A DNA stretch of 64,000 bases from Amphritea sp. 1_MG-2023 (GTDB taxonomy: Bacteria; Pseudomonadota; Gammaproteobacteria; Pseudomonadales; Balneatricaceae), in the NCBI RefSeq assembly GCF_030547545.1, contig NZ_JAUOQE010000010.1, positions 47,236 to 111,235 on the forward strand, written 5' to 3'. A program made the position numbers and the translations under genes. Below are positions 1 through 8,600 of the stretch, piece after piece (within the stretch, counting starts at the first letter, position 1; each line of letters opens with the position of its first letter). A model generated the notes under the pieces. The model was not told the origin of the DNA, did no database searches, and was given only the letters and a program-made list of their open reading frames with translations.

Positions 1-536
1 CAGATCATCTCAAATAGGAGCGCTTCCATCGTTTGTAGTGGTGGAAGTGAGCGAAGCAAACCTTTGGTTTTGTGGTGTTTTAGCTGATATTCCTGCTTAG
101 CCAGTAAGACTGCTTGAAAGGCGGCCAAAGTGAAGATGCTATAAGCCAAGATGGAAATAAGAATGTGGATAATTAAACCGGCATCATAGTGTCGACCGAT
201 CGAGTCATCTAAGCCGAATAATGTGAAGAACAAGGTGATGGCGGCGAGGGGAAAGATACCGATGAATAAATTGTCGATCTTTTGCCGCAGAGAGCTGAGT
301 AACACCAATCCGGCAACCAGCCAGCCGATCAGTGAGCCGGCGCTAAAAAACTCTAGATGTATGCCGCTCGGGCGATGTAAATCAAGATAGGATGCATAGC
401 CGTGAGAGATAACCGCAATCAAGCCAATCAAACGCACAATAAGGTGGTTGATCGTGCGTCCGCTTACGTTCTGCCATTGTAGTACAGTAGCGATCAGGTA
501 ACAGGTAATAGCGATAATTGCGGGCAGAGTTTGCAT
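1..536 (-). CDS. YpjD/CcsA-like cytochrome c assembly family membrane protein (3' part cut off)
   Basis: Reading the minus strand from an ATG at 536 gives an open frame that runs off the window start, so about 178 N-terminal residues are visible. It begins MQTLPAIIAITCYLIATVLQ and has several hydrophobic segments. A late stretch, LPPLQTMEALLFEM, resembles the conserved segment of inner-membrane proteins of the YpjD / cytochrome c assembly (CcmC/CcsA-like) family. In many gammaproteobacteria ypjD is divergent from ffh, as here. The family spans the inner membrane; the exact role of YpjD-type members is not settled. The family call is good, the function is inferred. Confidence 0.75.
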   Translation of the reverse strand, partial: MQTLPAIIAITCYLIATVLQWQNVSGRTINHLIVRLIGLIAVISHGYASYLDLHRPSGIHLEFFSAGSLIGWLVAGLVLLSSLRQKIDNLFIGIFPLAAITLFFTLFGLDDSIGRHYDAGLIIHILISILAYSIFTLAAFQAVLLAKQEYQLKHHKTKGLLRSLPPLQTMEALLFEMI

Positions 537-703
537 CAGCGGTTAGCTCGTCAGTTCCATAGAGTTTGCAGGCGCTAAGTGTGTCATAAATATGAGTGTG
601 ATGAAATATTGATGCGTAGTGATTTAGCCTATCTAATAAAGTCGTTGGTTACTTAATAGTCGATGCTGCGCGATTATCAGGTTCCTAAAGGGCGCGGCTG
701 CTG

Positions 704-709
704 TATAAT
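704..709 (+). promoter_or_regulatory. Likely -10 element of the ffh promoter
   Basis: A perfect TATAAT sits 87 bp upstream of the ffh start in the ypjD-ffh divergent gap. No good -35 box lies 17 bp upstream (GTTCCT at 681-686 is weak). The TG directly before the hexamer could help partially. Confidence 0.45.
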
Positions 710-795
710 GGTTCACTTTATTTTACTGTCACAGAGCAGCACAGAAGCTAGCTCTGGCATAAACAGTAGCGGATTTAACACCTCAAGGCGTAACT

Positions 796-2196
796 ATGTT
801 TGAGAATCTGACGGATCGTCTAGCGAAAACGCTGAAGGCGGTGACGGGCCAGGCAAAACTGACCGAAGACAATATTCAAGGCACACTGCGTGAAGTGCGG
901 ATGGCATTGCTGGAAGCCGACGTAGCATTGCCGGTTGTTAAAGCATTTATTAACAACGTAAAAGAGCGAGCCGTTGGCACCGAGGTTAGTAAGAGCCTGA
1001 GCCCAGGGCAGGTCTTTGTAAAAATAGTTCAGCAGGAACTCGAAAAAGTGATGGGTGAGGCCAATGAAGGCCTCAACCTTGCTGCTCAACCACCGGCAGT
1101 CGTGATGATGGCGGGCCTTCAGGGGGCGGGTAAAACCACCTCGGTGGCCAAGTTGTCGCGCTTTCTGCGGGAACGGGAAAAGAAGAAAGTGCTGGTGGTC
1201 TCGGCTGACGTTTATCGTCCGGCGGCGATCAAACAGTTGGAAACCTTGGCCGCTGAAGTGGAGGTGGATTTCTTTCCATCGGATATTCAGCAAAAGCCGA
1301 TTGATATCGTTAATGCGGCAATTCATCATGCCAAAATTAAGCACTTCGATGTTCTGATCGTCGATACCGCGGGGCGTTTACATGTCGATAATGACATGAT
1401 GGACGAGATCAAAGCGTTGCATGCCGCGGTTAAGCCGGTAGAAACATTGTTTGTCGTTGATGCAATGACCGGTCAGGATGCGGCCAATACGGCGAAGGCA
1501 TTCAATGATGTCTTGCCGCTGACTGGTGTGATTCTGACCAAAACTGATGGTGATGCTCGCGGTGGTGCGGCGCTCTCTGTCCGTCATATCACCGGTAAGC
1601 CGATTAAGTTCCTCGGTGTGGGTGAGAAAGTTGATGCCCTTGAGCCGTTCCACCCTGATCGTATCGCCTCAAGAATCCTCGGCATGGGGGATGTGCTCTC
1701 TCTGATCGAGGAAGTCGAACAGAAGGTTGATAAAGATAAAGCTGAGCGCTTAGCGAAAAAAGTTCAGAAAGGTAAAGGTTTCGATCTGGAAGATTTCCGT
1801 GATCAGCTACAGCAGATGAACAATATGGGCGGTATGGCCTCGCTGATGGATAAGCTGCCGGGTATGGGACAGATGGGTGGAGCCATGCAGGGCGCTGATC
1901 TGTCCGGCGCGGAGAAAGGCTTTAAACAGTTTGAATCAATCATTAATTCGATGACCCCTCATGAACGTAAACGTCCCGATGTTATTTCCGGTTCGCGTAA
2001 AAAACGGATAGCGATGGGATCGGGAACGCAGATTCAGGATGTAAACCGTCTACTGAAACAGCATAAGCAGATGGCCAAGATGATGAAGAAGTTCTCATCA
2101 AAAGGCGGTATGGCGAAAATGATGCGTGGTATGAAAGGCATGATGCCAGGTGGTATGGGTGGGCCCGGCGGCCCGGGTGGTTTTCCACGGATGTAA
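796..2196 (+). CDS. ffh: Signal recognition particle GTPase Ffh
   Basis: Protein component of the bacterial SRP. It binds 4.5S RNA and signal sequences of nascent membrane proteins and docks with FtsY. The 466 residues show the N-terminal helical bundle, the G domain with P-loop GLQGAGKTT (107-115), DTAGR (191-195) and TKTDGDARGG (249-258), and a methionine-rich M domain from about residue 300 to the end. The length is slightly above the usual ~453 because of a Gly/Met/Pro-rich tail. It is monocistronic, between its own promoter and a hairpin terminator at 2413. A diverged copy of the last ~136 bp follows the stop codon (see the repeat entry). Confidence 0.98.
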   Translation: MFENLTDRLAKTLKAVTGQAKLTEDNIQGTLREVRMALLEADVALPVVKAFINNVKERAVGTEVSKSLSPGQVFVKIVQQELEKVMGEANEGLNLAAQPPAVVMMAGLQGAGKTTSVAKLSRFLREREKKKVLVVSADVYRPAAIKQLETLAAEVEVDFFPSDIQQKPIDIVNAAIHHAKIKHFDVLIVDTAGRLHVDNDMMDEIKALHAAVKPVETLFVVDAMTGQDAANTAKAFNDVLPLTGVILTKTDGDARGGAALSVRHITGKPIKFLGVGEKVDALEPFHPDRIASRILGMGDVLSLIEEVEQKVDKDKAERLAKKVQKGKGFDLEDFRDQLQQMNNMGGMASLMDKLPGMGQMGGAMQGADLSGAEKGFKQFESIINSMTPHERKRPDVISGSRKKRIAMGSGTQIQDVNRLLKQHKQMAKMMKKFSSKGGMAKMMRGMKGMMPGGMGGPGGPGGFPRM

Positions 2197-2366
2197 TTGT
2201 TTTAGCCTAGTGCTGTACGCATAAGCCGATGGTCAAGATGATGACCTCTCTATAAGTGCTTTGCTCATCAAAAGGCGGTATGGCGAAAATGATGCGTGGC
2301 ATGAAAGGTATGATGCCAGGCGGTATGGGTGGGCCCGGCGGCCCGGGTGGTTTTCCACGGATGTAA
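2061..2366 (+). repeat. Tandem duplication of the ffh 3' end
   Basis: Copy 1 is the real gene end (2061-2196). Copy 2 is 2219-2366, after the stop codon and a ~22-bp gap. Bases 2264-2366 match 2094-2196 at an offset of 170, and copy 2 also ends in a stop. Over the last 96 bp I see three differences, all at third codon positions of glycine codons, so both copies encode the same peptide. The outer ~30 bp (2219-2250 against 2061-2092) are also related, with a few changes and a 12-bp insertion in copy 2. Copy 2 has no start codon or SD and is a gene-end remnant. Confidence 0.9.
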
Positions 2367-2412
2367 CCCGTCTTCTCTCGGATGTTTATTTTATAATCAA
2401 AAAGCTTCACAG

Positions 2413-2449
2413 GGCCGGCAAATTCACGTAATATGCCGGCCTGTTTTTT
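2413..2449 (+). terminator. Rho-independent terminator after ffh
   Basis: Perfect 8-bp stem GGCCGGCA (2413-2420) / TGCCGGCC (2434-2441) with a 13-nt loop, followed by T6 at 2444-2449. It lies beyond the duplicated ffh end. Confidence 0.85.
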
Positions 2450-2550
2450 AAATGGGTGCAGTCTGCGTCGGTTTTCTGAAAATCGGAATGAGGCTGTTAT
2501 CTGTAAACTGTGAGCGATATCAAAACTCACTTAATAAAGGGACCTAACGC

Positions 2551-2790
2551 ATGGTAACTATTCGTCTAGCTCGTAGCGGCGCTAAAAAGCGTCCATTCTA
2601 TCACCTGACTGTGGCTGATTCTCGTAATCCGCGTGACGGTCGTTTTATTGAGCGTGTTGGCTTCTTCAACCCACTGGCTAAAGGTCAGGAAGAGACTCTA
2701 CGTATCAACCAAGAACGTATCGAGTACTGGGTAGCTAAAGGCGCGCAACTGTCTGATCGTGTAGCCAAGCTCCTAAAAGAAGCTAAGTAA
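2551..2790 (+). CDS. rpsP: 30S ribosomal protein bS16
   Basis: Small-subunit ribosomal protein that binds 16S rRNA in the body of the 30S particle. The 79-residue product begins [19 protein letters not shown], a hallmark of bS16, and carries the conserved [19 protein letters not shown]. An AAAGGGA SD-like stretch lies about 10 bp before the ATG. It is the first gene of the conserved rpsP-rimM-trmD-rplS operon; rimM follows after 28 bp. Confidence 0.98.
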   Translation: MVTIRLARSGAKKRPFYHLTVADSRNPRDGRFIERVGFFNPLAKGQEETLRINQERIEYWVAKGAQLSDRVAKLLKEAK

Positions 2791-2818
2791 GCATATTGAA
2801 GCAATCAGTCGGGTTTGA

Positions 2819-3355
2819 GTGATGAGTGGCTATACGTCTGAAGATATAACAACCGTCGGGCGCATCACCACACTTTATGGTGTTAAGGGATGGGTTAAGG
2901 TTTATTCCCATACCGAGCCGATGGAGAGCATCCTCGATTACTCGCCATGGCTACTGAACATTAATGGTCAGTGGTTACCGTTCAAAATTTCGGATGGTAA
3001 AAAGCATGGCAAGGGGCTGGTCGCAAAACTGACGGGTGTCGATGATCGAGATATTGCGAAACAGTATTGTGGCGTCGATATTGCGATAGAGACAAGCCAG
3101 CTTCCTGAATTGGAAGAGGGTGATTTCTATTGGAGTCAGTTGGAAAAGCTTAGTGTATTGACTGAGTCCGGTGACAAGCTGGGTAACGTCAGTCATCTGA
3201 TCGCTACCGGATCTAACGACGTGTTGGTCGTAAAAGGTAACGCAGACAGTATTGATCGCCGCGAGCGATTGATTCCCTATCTGCCTGATCAGGTGATTAA
3301 AGAGATAAACCTTGAAGAAGGTACGATTCGGGTCGACTGGGATCCGGAGTTTTAA
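2819..3355 (+). CDS. rimM: 16S rRNA maturation factor RimM
   Basis: Assembly factor for the head of the 30S subunit; it binds uS19 during 16S processing. The 178-residue protein has the N-terminal RimM barrel (TVGRITTLYGVKGWVKVYS, about residues 12-30) and the C-terminal PRC-like barrel (DVLVVKG, RLIPYLPDQVI). Translation may start at the GTG at 2819 or the ATG immediately after at 2822; the second is equally plausible. Its stop is 3 bp before the trmD start codon. Confidence 0.96.
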   Translation: MMSGYTSEDITTVGRITTLYGVKGWVKVYSHTEPMESILDYSPWLLNINGQWLPFKISDGKKHGKGLVAKLTGVDDRDIAKQYCGVDIAIETSQLPELEEGDFYWSQLEKLSVLTESGDKLGNVSHLIATGSNDVLVVKGNADSIDRRERLIPYLPDQVIKEINLEEGTIRVDWDPEF

Positions 3356-3358
3356 CCG

Positions 3359-4108
3359 GTGTGGATCGGTGTAATTACTCTCTTTCCTGAGATGTTCGAG
3401 GCGGTCACCCGTCATGGCGTCACCGGAAGGGCTGTGCGAAACGGCTTGTTGGATCTGCAGTGTTGGAATCCAAGAGAGTTTACACAGGATAAACACCGTA
3501 CGGTGGATGACCGTCCTTATGGCGGAGGTCCCGGTATGTTGATGAAGGTGCAGCCGCTGCGAGATGCGATTCAAGCAGCGAAAAAAACTGCCGGTGGTCA
3601 GGCTAGAGTGATCTACCTTTCCCCGCAGGGGCGCCGACTGGATCATGCTGGGGTGCAGGAGTTAGCAGCTGAAGAGCGGTTAATTTTGGTTGCGGGACGC
3701 TACGAAGGTATTGATGAGCGTCTAGTTGAAACTGAAATCGATGAAGAGTGGTCGTTGGGTGATTTTGTGCTCAGTGGTGGCGAATTACCAGCGATGGTGA
3801 TGGTCGATGCGGTATCGCGTTTGGTTCCCGGTGTGCTTGGCCATCAGGATTCAGCGACTGAAGACTCCTTTAGTGACGGATTGCTAGACTGTCCGCACTA
3901 TACCCGACCGGAAAAACTCGACGATATGTCCGTACCTGATGTGTTGCTTAGCGGAAACCATGAATCGATCAGACGCTGGCGTTTGAAGCAGCAGCTGGGG
4001 CGAACCTGGAAAAGGCGTCCTGAACTGTTGCAAGATCTTGAGTTAAACAAAGAGCAGCAAACATTGTTAAATGAATTTATCCGTGAGACCGAGGCGTCTC
4101 AGGGCTAG
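3359..4108 (+). CDS. trmD: tRNA (guanine-N1-)-methyltransferase TrmD
   Basis: SPOUT-class methyltransferase that makes m1G37 in tRNAs reading CCN, CUN and CGG codons and so prevents +1 frameshifts. The 249 residues begin with a GTG start, [13 protein letters not shown]. They contain the knotted SAM-binding region ([31 protein letters not shown]) and the C-terminal [21 protein letters not shown] segment typical of TrmD. The length matches the family. The start is 3 bp after the rimM stop, so translation is probably coupled. Confidence 0.97.
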   Translation: MWIGVITLFPEMFEAVTRHGVTGRAVRNGLLDLQCWNPREFTQDKHRTVDDRPYGGGPGMLMKVQPLRDAIQAAKKTAGGQARVIYLSPQGRRLDHAGVQELAAEERLILVAGRYEGIDERLVETEIDEEWSLGDFVLSGGELPAMVMVDAVSRLVPGVLGHQDSATEDSFSDGLLDCPHYTRPEKLDDMSVPDVLLSGNHESIRRWRLKQQLGRTWKRRPELLQDLELNKEQQTLLNEFIRETEASQG

Positions 4109-4124
4109 TATTTAGGAGCGAGCG

Positions 4125-4484
4125 ATGAGCAGCAAAAACTCTATCATTCAGCAGATCGAAGCTGAACAGATGAATAAAGAAGTGCCAGAATTTGCACCGG
4201 GTGATACCGTTGTTGTTCAGGTAAAAGTAGTTGAAGGCACCCGTCAGCGTCTGCAGGCGTTTGAAGGCGTTGTGATCGGTAAGCGTAACCGTGGCGTTAA
4301 CTCTGCGTTCACTGTACGTAAAATCTCTCACGGTGTTGGTGTTGAGCGTACTTTCCAAACATTTGCATCAACTGTCGATAGCATCGAAGTTAAGCGTCGC
4401 GGTGATGTACGTCAGGCTAAACTGTACTACTTGCGTGAGCGTAGCGGTAAGTCTGCACGTATTAAAGAGAAACTGGCTAAGTAA
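4125..4484 (+). CDS. rplS: 50S ribosomal protein bL19
   Basis: Large-subunit ribosomal protein at the 30S-50S interface. It has 119 residues with the bL19 signatures [32 protein letters not shown] and [17 protein letters not shown]. The AGGAGCGAGCG stretch just before the ATG is a strong SD. It is the last gene of the operon and is followed closely by a UUCG-loop terminator. Confidence 0.98.
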   Translation: MSSKNSIIQQIEAEQMNKEVPEFAPGDTVVVQVKVVEGTRQRLQAFEGVVIGKRNRGVNSAFTVRKISHGVGVERTFQTFASTVDSIEVKRRGDVRQAKLYYLRERSGKSARIKEKLAK

Positions 4485-4510
4485 TTATTGGTTCAGTTTA
4501 CCTATAAAAA

Positions 4511-4532
4511 GGCGGCTTCGGTCGCCTTTTTT
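4511..4532 (+). terminator. Terminator of the rpsP-rplS operon
   Basis: Stem GGCGGC (4511-4516) / GTCGCC (4521-4526) closed by a TTCG tetraloop, flanked by an A-run upstream and a T-run downstream (4527-4532). Confidence 0.92.
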
Positions 4533-4660
4533 GCGTTTCAGGTTCGCGTAGACGCTGAACTCACAGTAATATGAATAACGTATAATGCGTATATTCTCAT
4601 ATTGCTGAGGTTGCAACTATTGCCGAGATGTAAACTAGATTATCGTTTTGGGTTGATGTT

Positions 4661-5059
4661 TTGAAGAGACTATCGATCGGACTAGGCTCTGTGTTACTGC
4701 TGATCGTTGTCGCAGCCTATGCGGGTAACGGTAGCGAGATAAGTCAGGGGCCTGAAGCGGGTCTCTCAGAGGCAGAGTTGCAGCGTAAAGCAACGCGTGA
4801 AGCGATCCGTCGTGCCGTGCGTGGTAATGAGGTCGATCCAACGATTTATGAAAAGCGCTACGAGTCGATCAGTCATGAAGAGATTGAGCAGTATGTGGGT
4901 AGCTGGATAAAATTAGAAACCTATTTTGGTCGTAAAGTTGAAGGTGTGTTACGTAAGGTGCAAGGTAACATGCTGTATGTTGATGAGCATGTAGGTCAGG
5001 GTAGTGCGAGCTATCCCATTAATAAAACCAAGCTGTCTAAGCTGAAAGTATTGCGGTAA
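4661..5059 (+). CDS. Exported or membrane-anchored hypothetical protein
   Basis: I do not recognise this 132-residue protein. It starts at a TTG (4661) with MKRLSIGLGSVLLLIVVAAY, an evident signal peptide or N-terminal anchor. A charged helical stretch follows (QRKATREAIRRAVRG) and then a small domain with YVGSWIKLETYFGRKVEGVL and MLYVDEHVGQGSASYPINKTKL, which suggests a short beta-rich periplasmic domain. No in-frame ATG exists upstream. A TATAAT box lies at 4581-4586. It sits 29 bp upstream of xerD in the same direction and may share its transcript. The reading frame is convincing; the function is unknown. Confidence 0.7.
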   Translation: MKRLSIGLGSVLLLIVVAAYAGNGSEISQGPEAGLSEAELQRKATREAIRRAVRGNEVDPTIYEKRYESISHEEIEQYVGSWIKLETYFGRKVEGVLRKVQGNMLYVDEHVGQGSASYPINKTKLSKLKVLR

Positions 5060-5088
5060 ACGGTTGCATAAAGGATATCAACTGAGAG

Positions 5089-6042
5089 ATGAGCGAGTTA
5101 TTGATTAACGCCCCCTCGGTCGATGGAAGGCTGACGGCAGAACACCCCTCCCTTGACGATGCGCAATTGATAGAGTCGTATGTTGATGCACAGTGGCTGG
5201 AAAAAGGGCTAAGTAAAAATACACTTAACGCTTATCGTCGCGATTTATCCATCTATGCCTGCTGGTTAAATGGCAATGATGCTGGCCTCTTGAAAGCGGC
5301 ACGTACTGACTTGTTGAATTACCTGCATTGGCGAGTGAGGCAGCGAATGAAAGCCAGTTCTACGGCTCGGTTACTCTCTTGTTTACGCGGTTTCTATCGT
5401 TATCTGTTAAGGGAGGGGATCTTAAGTGAAGACCCGACGCTGCAAATTGATAGCCCGAAGCGAAGTCGGCCACTGCCGAAGAGTTTGAGTGAGGCGGATG
5501 TCGAGGCGTTATTACAGGCGCCGGATACGCACGATGCGCTTGGCTTTCGCGATCGAGCGATGCTTGAAATGCTGTATGCATCCGGCTTACGTGTGAGTGA
5601 ACTGATCGGTTTGCAGTTATCGCAAATTAACGTGCGACAAGGCGTTATTCGTGTGGTGGGTAAGGGTGATAAGGAGCGCTTGGTGCCTTTAGGTGATGAG
5701 GCGGCGGATTGGTTGATGCGTTATCTTAAGGAAGCGCGGCTAGTGCTGATTCAAGATGACGAAAATGAGGTGGTCTTTCCTAGTCGTCGAGGTCAGCAGA
5801 TGACGCGACAAACCTTTTGGCATCGCATCAAGCGTCATGGTTTGACCGCGGGCATCGAACAACTGCCTTCGCCTCATGTATTACGACATGCCTTCGCCAC
5901 TCATCTATTGAATCATGGTGCCGACTTGCGGGTTGTGCAGTTGCTGTTAGGTCATAGCGATCTATCAACAACACAGATTTATACGCATGTGGCTCGTCAT
6001 CGGTTGCAATCGCTGCATAAACAGCATCATCCTCGGGGCTGA
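5089..6042 (+). CDS. xerD: Site-specific tyrosine recombinase XerD
   Basis: With XerC it resolves chromosome dimers at dif under FtsK control. The 317 residues comprise a SAM-like core-binding domain (about 25-115) and a catalytic domain with the full set of residues: Arg168 (GLRVSEL), Lys192 (GKGDKER), His263-Arg266 (PHVLRHAFATH), His289 (LLGHSDLSTTQIYTH) and nucleophile Tyr298. The N-terminus is ~15 residues longer than E. coli XerD. The pairing xerD-dsbC-hom-thrC is the usual one in Pseudomonas relatives, which supports XerD over XerC or an element integrase. Confidence 0.94.
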   Translation: MSELLINAPSVDGRLTAEHPSLDDAQLIESYVDAQWLEKGLSKNTLNAYRRDLSIYACWLNGNDAGLLKAARTDLLNYLHWRVRQRMKASSTARLLSCLRGFYRYLLREGILSEDPTLQIDSPKRSRPLPKSLSEADVEALLQAPDTHDALGFRDRAMLEMLYASGLRVSELIGLQLSQINVRQGVIRVVGKGDKERLVPLGDEAADWLMRYLKEARLVLIQDDENEVVFPSRRGQQMTRQTFWHRIKRHGLTAGIEQLPSPHVLRHAFATHLLNHGADLRVVQLLLGHSDLSTTQIYTHVARHRLQSLHKQHHPRG

Positions 6043-6319
6043 TTTATATTTATTTTCAGGTTGTTTTCAGTTTTTCTGCTTAGGCTGGAAACTAAGCTGC
6101 TTTATTAGCGTCTTAGGAGTAGGCTTGATGGGCTCTAAAGGTTATTTGTTGTCTGGCTGGGCTCGGTTGGCCCGTCATCCGCGTTCATGGCTAATCGCCA
6201 TTAAGACATCGCCGTTATCAATAGTTCAGCAGATTAAGCTGTGAATGCCATCGTGCGATAGGTTAAATGAAAACTTTCTGGCTTCAGTGTCTGAAGCTGT
6301 CTCGATCATAGAGGAAACT

Positions 6320-7063
6320 ATGCAAAAAATATTTTTCACCCTGATGACCATCGCTCTATTGAGTGTCAATGTATCGGCAGCCGATGACATCAAAGAGGCG
6401 GCTATTCGTGCCTCATTGAGTGCCTTGAACAGTCAGGTACCTATCGTTGCCGTTGCTGATGCATCATTTCCTGGGCTTTATGAGGTGACATTGGCGAGTG
6501 GTGAAACCCTTTATGTTAATGAGACGGGTAGTCACTTTATTGTCGGTGAAGTTTATCAGGTGCAGGCCGATGGTCAGTTGCTCAACTTGACCGAAGAGGC
6601 AAAGAAAGCCGGCCGACTCAAGCAGCTTGAAACGATTAGCTCTGCAGATATGGTTGTTTATCCCGCTCAAGGCGAAACCAAGGCGCATGTGACTGTATTT
6701 ACGGATACCGATTGTTTTTATTGCCGCAAGTTACATGGTGAGGTTGAGCAGTTGACGGGTTATGGTATTGAGGTGCGTTATCTGGCTTTTCCGCGTGCCG
6801 GAGCTGGCTCTAAGACGCAGCAAGTGATGGATGCCATCTGGTGCGCCGAGACCGCTGATCAACAGAGCTTGATGAATAGCGCTAAGGCCGGCGAGACGAT
6901 TCCGATGTTGAGTTGTGCTGATAGTCCCGTGATGAGTCAATATCAGTTGGGGCAGCAGATGGGCGTTACGGGCACTCCCGCGCTGGTACTGCAAGACGGC
7001 TCTTTGGTGCCGGGTTATGTGCCTGCGAAGCAGTTGGCGACAAGGCTCGGTGTGATTAACTGA
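6320..7063 (+). CDS. dsbC: Periplasmic thiol:disulfide isomerase DsbC
   Basis: Periplasmic dimeric disulfide isomerase, normally kept reduced by DsbD. I start it at the ATG at 6320, preceded by a strong GAGGAAA SD at 6311, rather than at the longer in-frame start at 6245. This gives 247 residues with a clean signal peptide (MQKIFFTLMTIALLSVNVSA). Features are the N-terminal dimerisation domain, active-site C132-F-Y-C135 in a thioredoxin fold, a structural pair Cys175/Cys199, and the cis-proline in VTGTPAL (Pro220). CFYC replaces the E. coli CGYC. A terminator follows. Confidence 0.94.
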   Translation: MQKIFFTLMTIALLSVNVSAADDIKEAAIRASLSALNSQVPIVAVADASFPGLYEVTLASGETLYVNETGSHFIVGEVYQVQADGQLLNLTEEAKKAGRLKQLETISSADMVVYPAQGETKAHVTVFTDTDCFYCRKLHGEVEQLTGYGIEVRYLAFPRAGAGSKTQQVMDAIWCAETADQQSLMNSAKAGETIPMLSCADSPVMSQYQLGQQMGVTGTPALVLQDGSLVPGYVPAKQLATRLGVIN

Positions 7064-7105
7064 GTCTTTGTTTGATTCGCATATTCAGCATTTTGTGAAC
7101 TTTAA

Positions 7106-7128
7106 GGGAGCCAAGGGCTCTCTTTTTT
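7106..7128 (+). terminator. Terminator after dsbC
   Basis: GAGCC (7108-7112) / GGCTC (7116-7120) with an AAG loop, extendable by two pairs, followed by T6 (7123-7128). Confidence 0.85.
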
Positions 7129-7202
7129 ATGTTGGGGTTATTGTTTCGGGGATTTTTTCAATCGAGTTGAGTCGCTGCATAGAGCTTAGAGATGGTTTTC
7201 GC

Positions 7203-7208
7203 TATAAT
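7203..7208 (+). promoter_or_regulatory. Likely -10 element of the hom-thrC promoter
   Basis: Perfect TATAAT 69 bp before the hom start codon, downstream of the dsbC terminator. No clear -35 hexamer is visible at 17 bp. Confidence 0.45.
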
Positions 7209-7276
7209 GTGGCACTATTTTTAACCGCAGAAAAGTCTGTCGCTCGAATAGCCCAGTAATAGCGTGAGGTAATGGT

Positions 7277-8572
7277 TTGAAACCTGTAAAAGTTGGTATC
7301 TGTGGTCTTGGCACCGTTGGTGGTGGTACGTTTAATGTACTGAAACGTAACGCAGAAGAGATCGCCCGTCGTGCGGGTCGTAACATCGTTGTAGAAGCGA
7401 TTGGCGCCCGTCGTGAAAATCCTGATTGTGACACTCGGGGTACCCATATTACAGCGGATATTTTTGAGATTGCCCGCAACCCTGAAATCGATATTATTGT
7501 TGAGTTGATTGGTGGCTATGAGACGGCTCTTGAGCTGGTGATGACGGCTATCGAAAATGGTAAGCATGTCGTGACGGCGAATAAAGCGCTGATCGCGGTG
7601 CATGGTAATGAAATTTTCGAGGCGGCACAGAAAAAAAATGTCATGGTGGCATTTGAAGCATCGGTTGCCGGTGGTATTCCTGTCATCAAGGCGATTCGTG
7701 AAGGCCTGTCCGGTAATCAGATCAACTGGTTAGCTGGGATTATCAATGGCACTGGGAACTTTATCTTGACAGAAATGCGAGATAAAGGGCGTGACTTTGC
7801 GGATGTGCTAAGCGAAGCGCAGGCCCTCGGTTATGCCGAAGCCGATCCAACCTTTGATGTTGAAGGCATTGATGCGGCACATAAACTGACGATCTTGGCA
7901 TCGATCGCGTTTGGTGTTCCGTTACAGTTCGATAAAGCGTATACCGAAGGCATCAGCAATATTACCGCTGCCGATGTCGAGTATGCCGAAGAGCTGGGTT
8001 ACCGTATTAAGCACTTGGGTATCAGCCGACGTACCGAAAACGGTATCGAGCTACGAGTACACCCTACCATGATTCCTGAAAAAGCCTTGCTGGCCAGTGT
8101 GCATGGTGTCATGAACGCCGTGCTGGTGGATGGTGATGCAGTCGGGCAGACGATGTATTACGGTGCCGGTGCCGGTGCCGAGCCGACGGCCTCTGCGGTG
8201 ATCGCTGATATTGTTGATGTGGTTAGAATGCTAACCGCCGATCGTGATAACCGAGTGCCGCATTTGGCTTTCCAACCAGGCAGTCTGTCAGAGATGCCAA
8301 TCTCGGCGGTTGATGAAATTGTCAGTGGCTATTATTTACGCCTAACGGTTAATGAGCGTCCTGGGGTGCTGGCCAAAATTGCCGCTATCCTGAGTGAATC
8401 TGAAATCAGCATTAACGCGATTGTGCAGAAAGAGACGCATCAGCAACAGGTGCCTGTCATTATCCTGACGCAGGATGTGAAGGAAAAATTAATGAACGCA
8501 GCGATTGCCAAGATTGAAGCGTTGGCTGACGTGAATGAAGCGATAACGCGTATTCGCGTTGAGCATCTGTAA
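7277..8572 (+). CDS. hom: Homoserine dehydrogenase
   Basis: NAD(P)-dependent reduction of aspartate semialdehyde to homoserine in threonine/methionine synthesis. The 431 residues start at a TTG (7277) preceded by GTGAGG, since no in-frame ATG exists nearby. They contain the Rossmann motif GICGLGTVGGG (7-17), the catalytic and substrate region GGIPVIKAIREGLSGN and GIINGTGNFILTEM, and a C-terminal ACT domain (YYLRLTVNERPGVLAKIAAIL, from about 355) expected to mediate threonine feedback. It is monofunctional, without a fused aspartokinase. thrC follows 28 bp downstream. Confidence 0.97.
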   Translation: MKPVKVGICGLGTVGGGTFNVLKRNAEEIARRAGRNIVVEAIGARRENPDCDTRGTHITADIFEIARNPEIDIIVELIGGYETALELVMTAIENGKHVVTANKALIAVHGNEIFEAAQKKNVMVAFEASVAGGIPVIKAIREGLSGNQINWLAGIINGTGNFILTEMRDKGRDFADVLSEAQALGYAEADPTFDVEGIDAAHKLTILASIAFGVPLQFDKAYTEGISNITAADVEYAEELGYRIKHLGISRRTENGIELRVHPTMIPEKALLASVHGVMNAVLVDGDAVGQTMYYGAGAGAEPTASAVIADIVDVVRMLTADRDNRVPHLAFQPGSLSEMPISAVDEIVSGYYLRLTVNERPGVLAKIAAILSESEISINAIVQKETHQQQVPVIILTQDVKEKLMNAAIAKIEALADVNEAITRIRVEHL

Positions 8573-8600
8573 GGCAACCGCAAACGTAGGAATTTAGATC

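Noticed and set aside
2207..2530. 107-codon minus-strand frame after ffh
   Set aside because: It lies over the ffh repeat and terminator, and its Pro/Gly-rich part is just the antisense of the Gly/Met tail.
5089..6042. xerD as the integrase of the yicC island
   Set aside because: It is in its conserved housekeeping place beside dsbC and hom, ~47 kb from the island, and its sequence is typical of XerD.
5987..6244. 85-codon plus-strand frame between xerD and dsbC
   Set aside because: It begins inside xerD and has no SD or family features; the 277-bp gap seems to be the dsbC promoter region.
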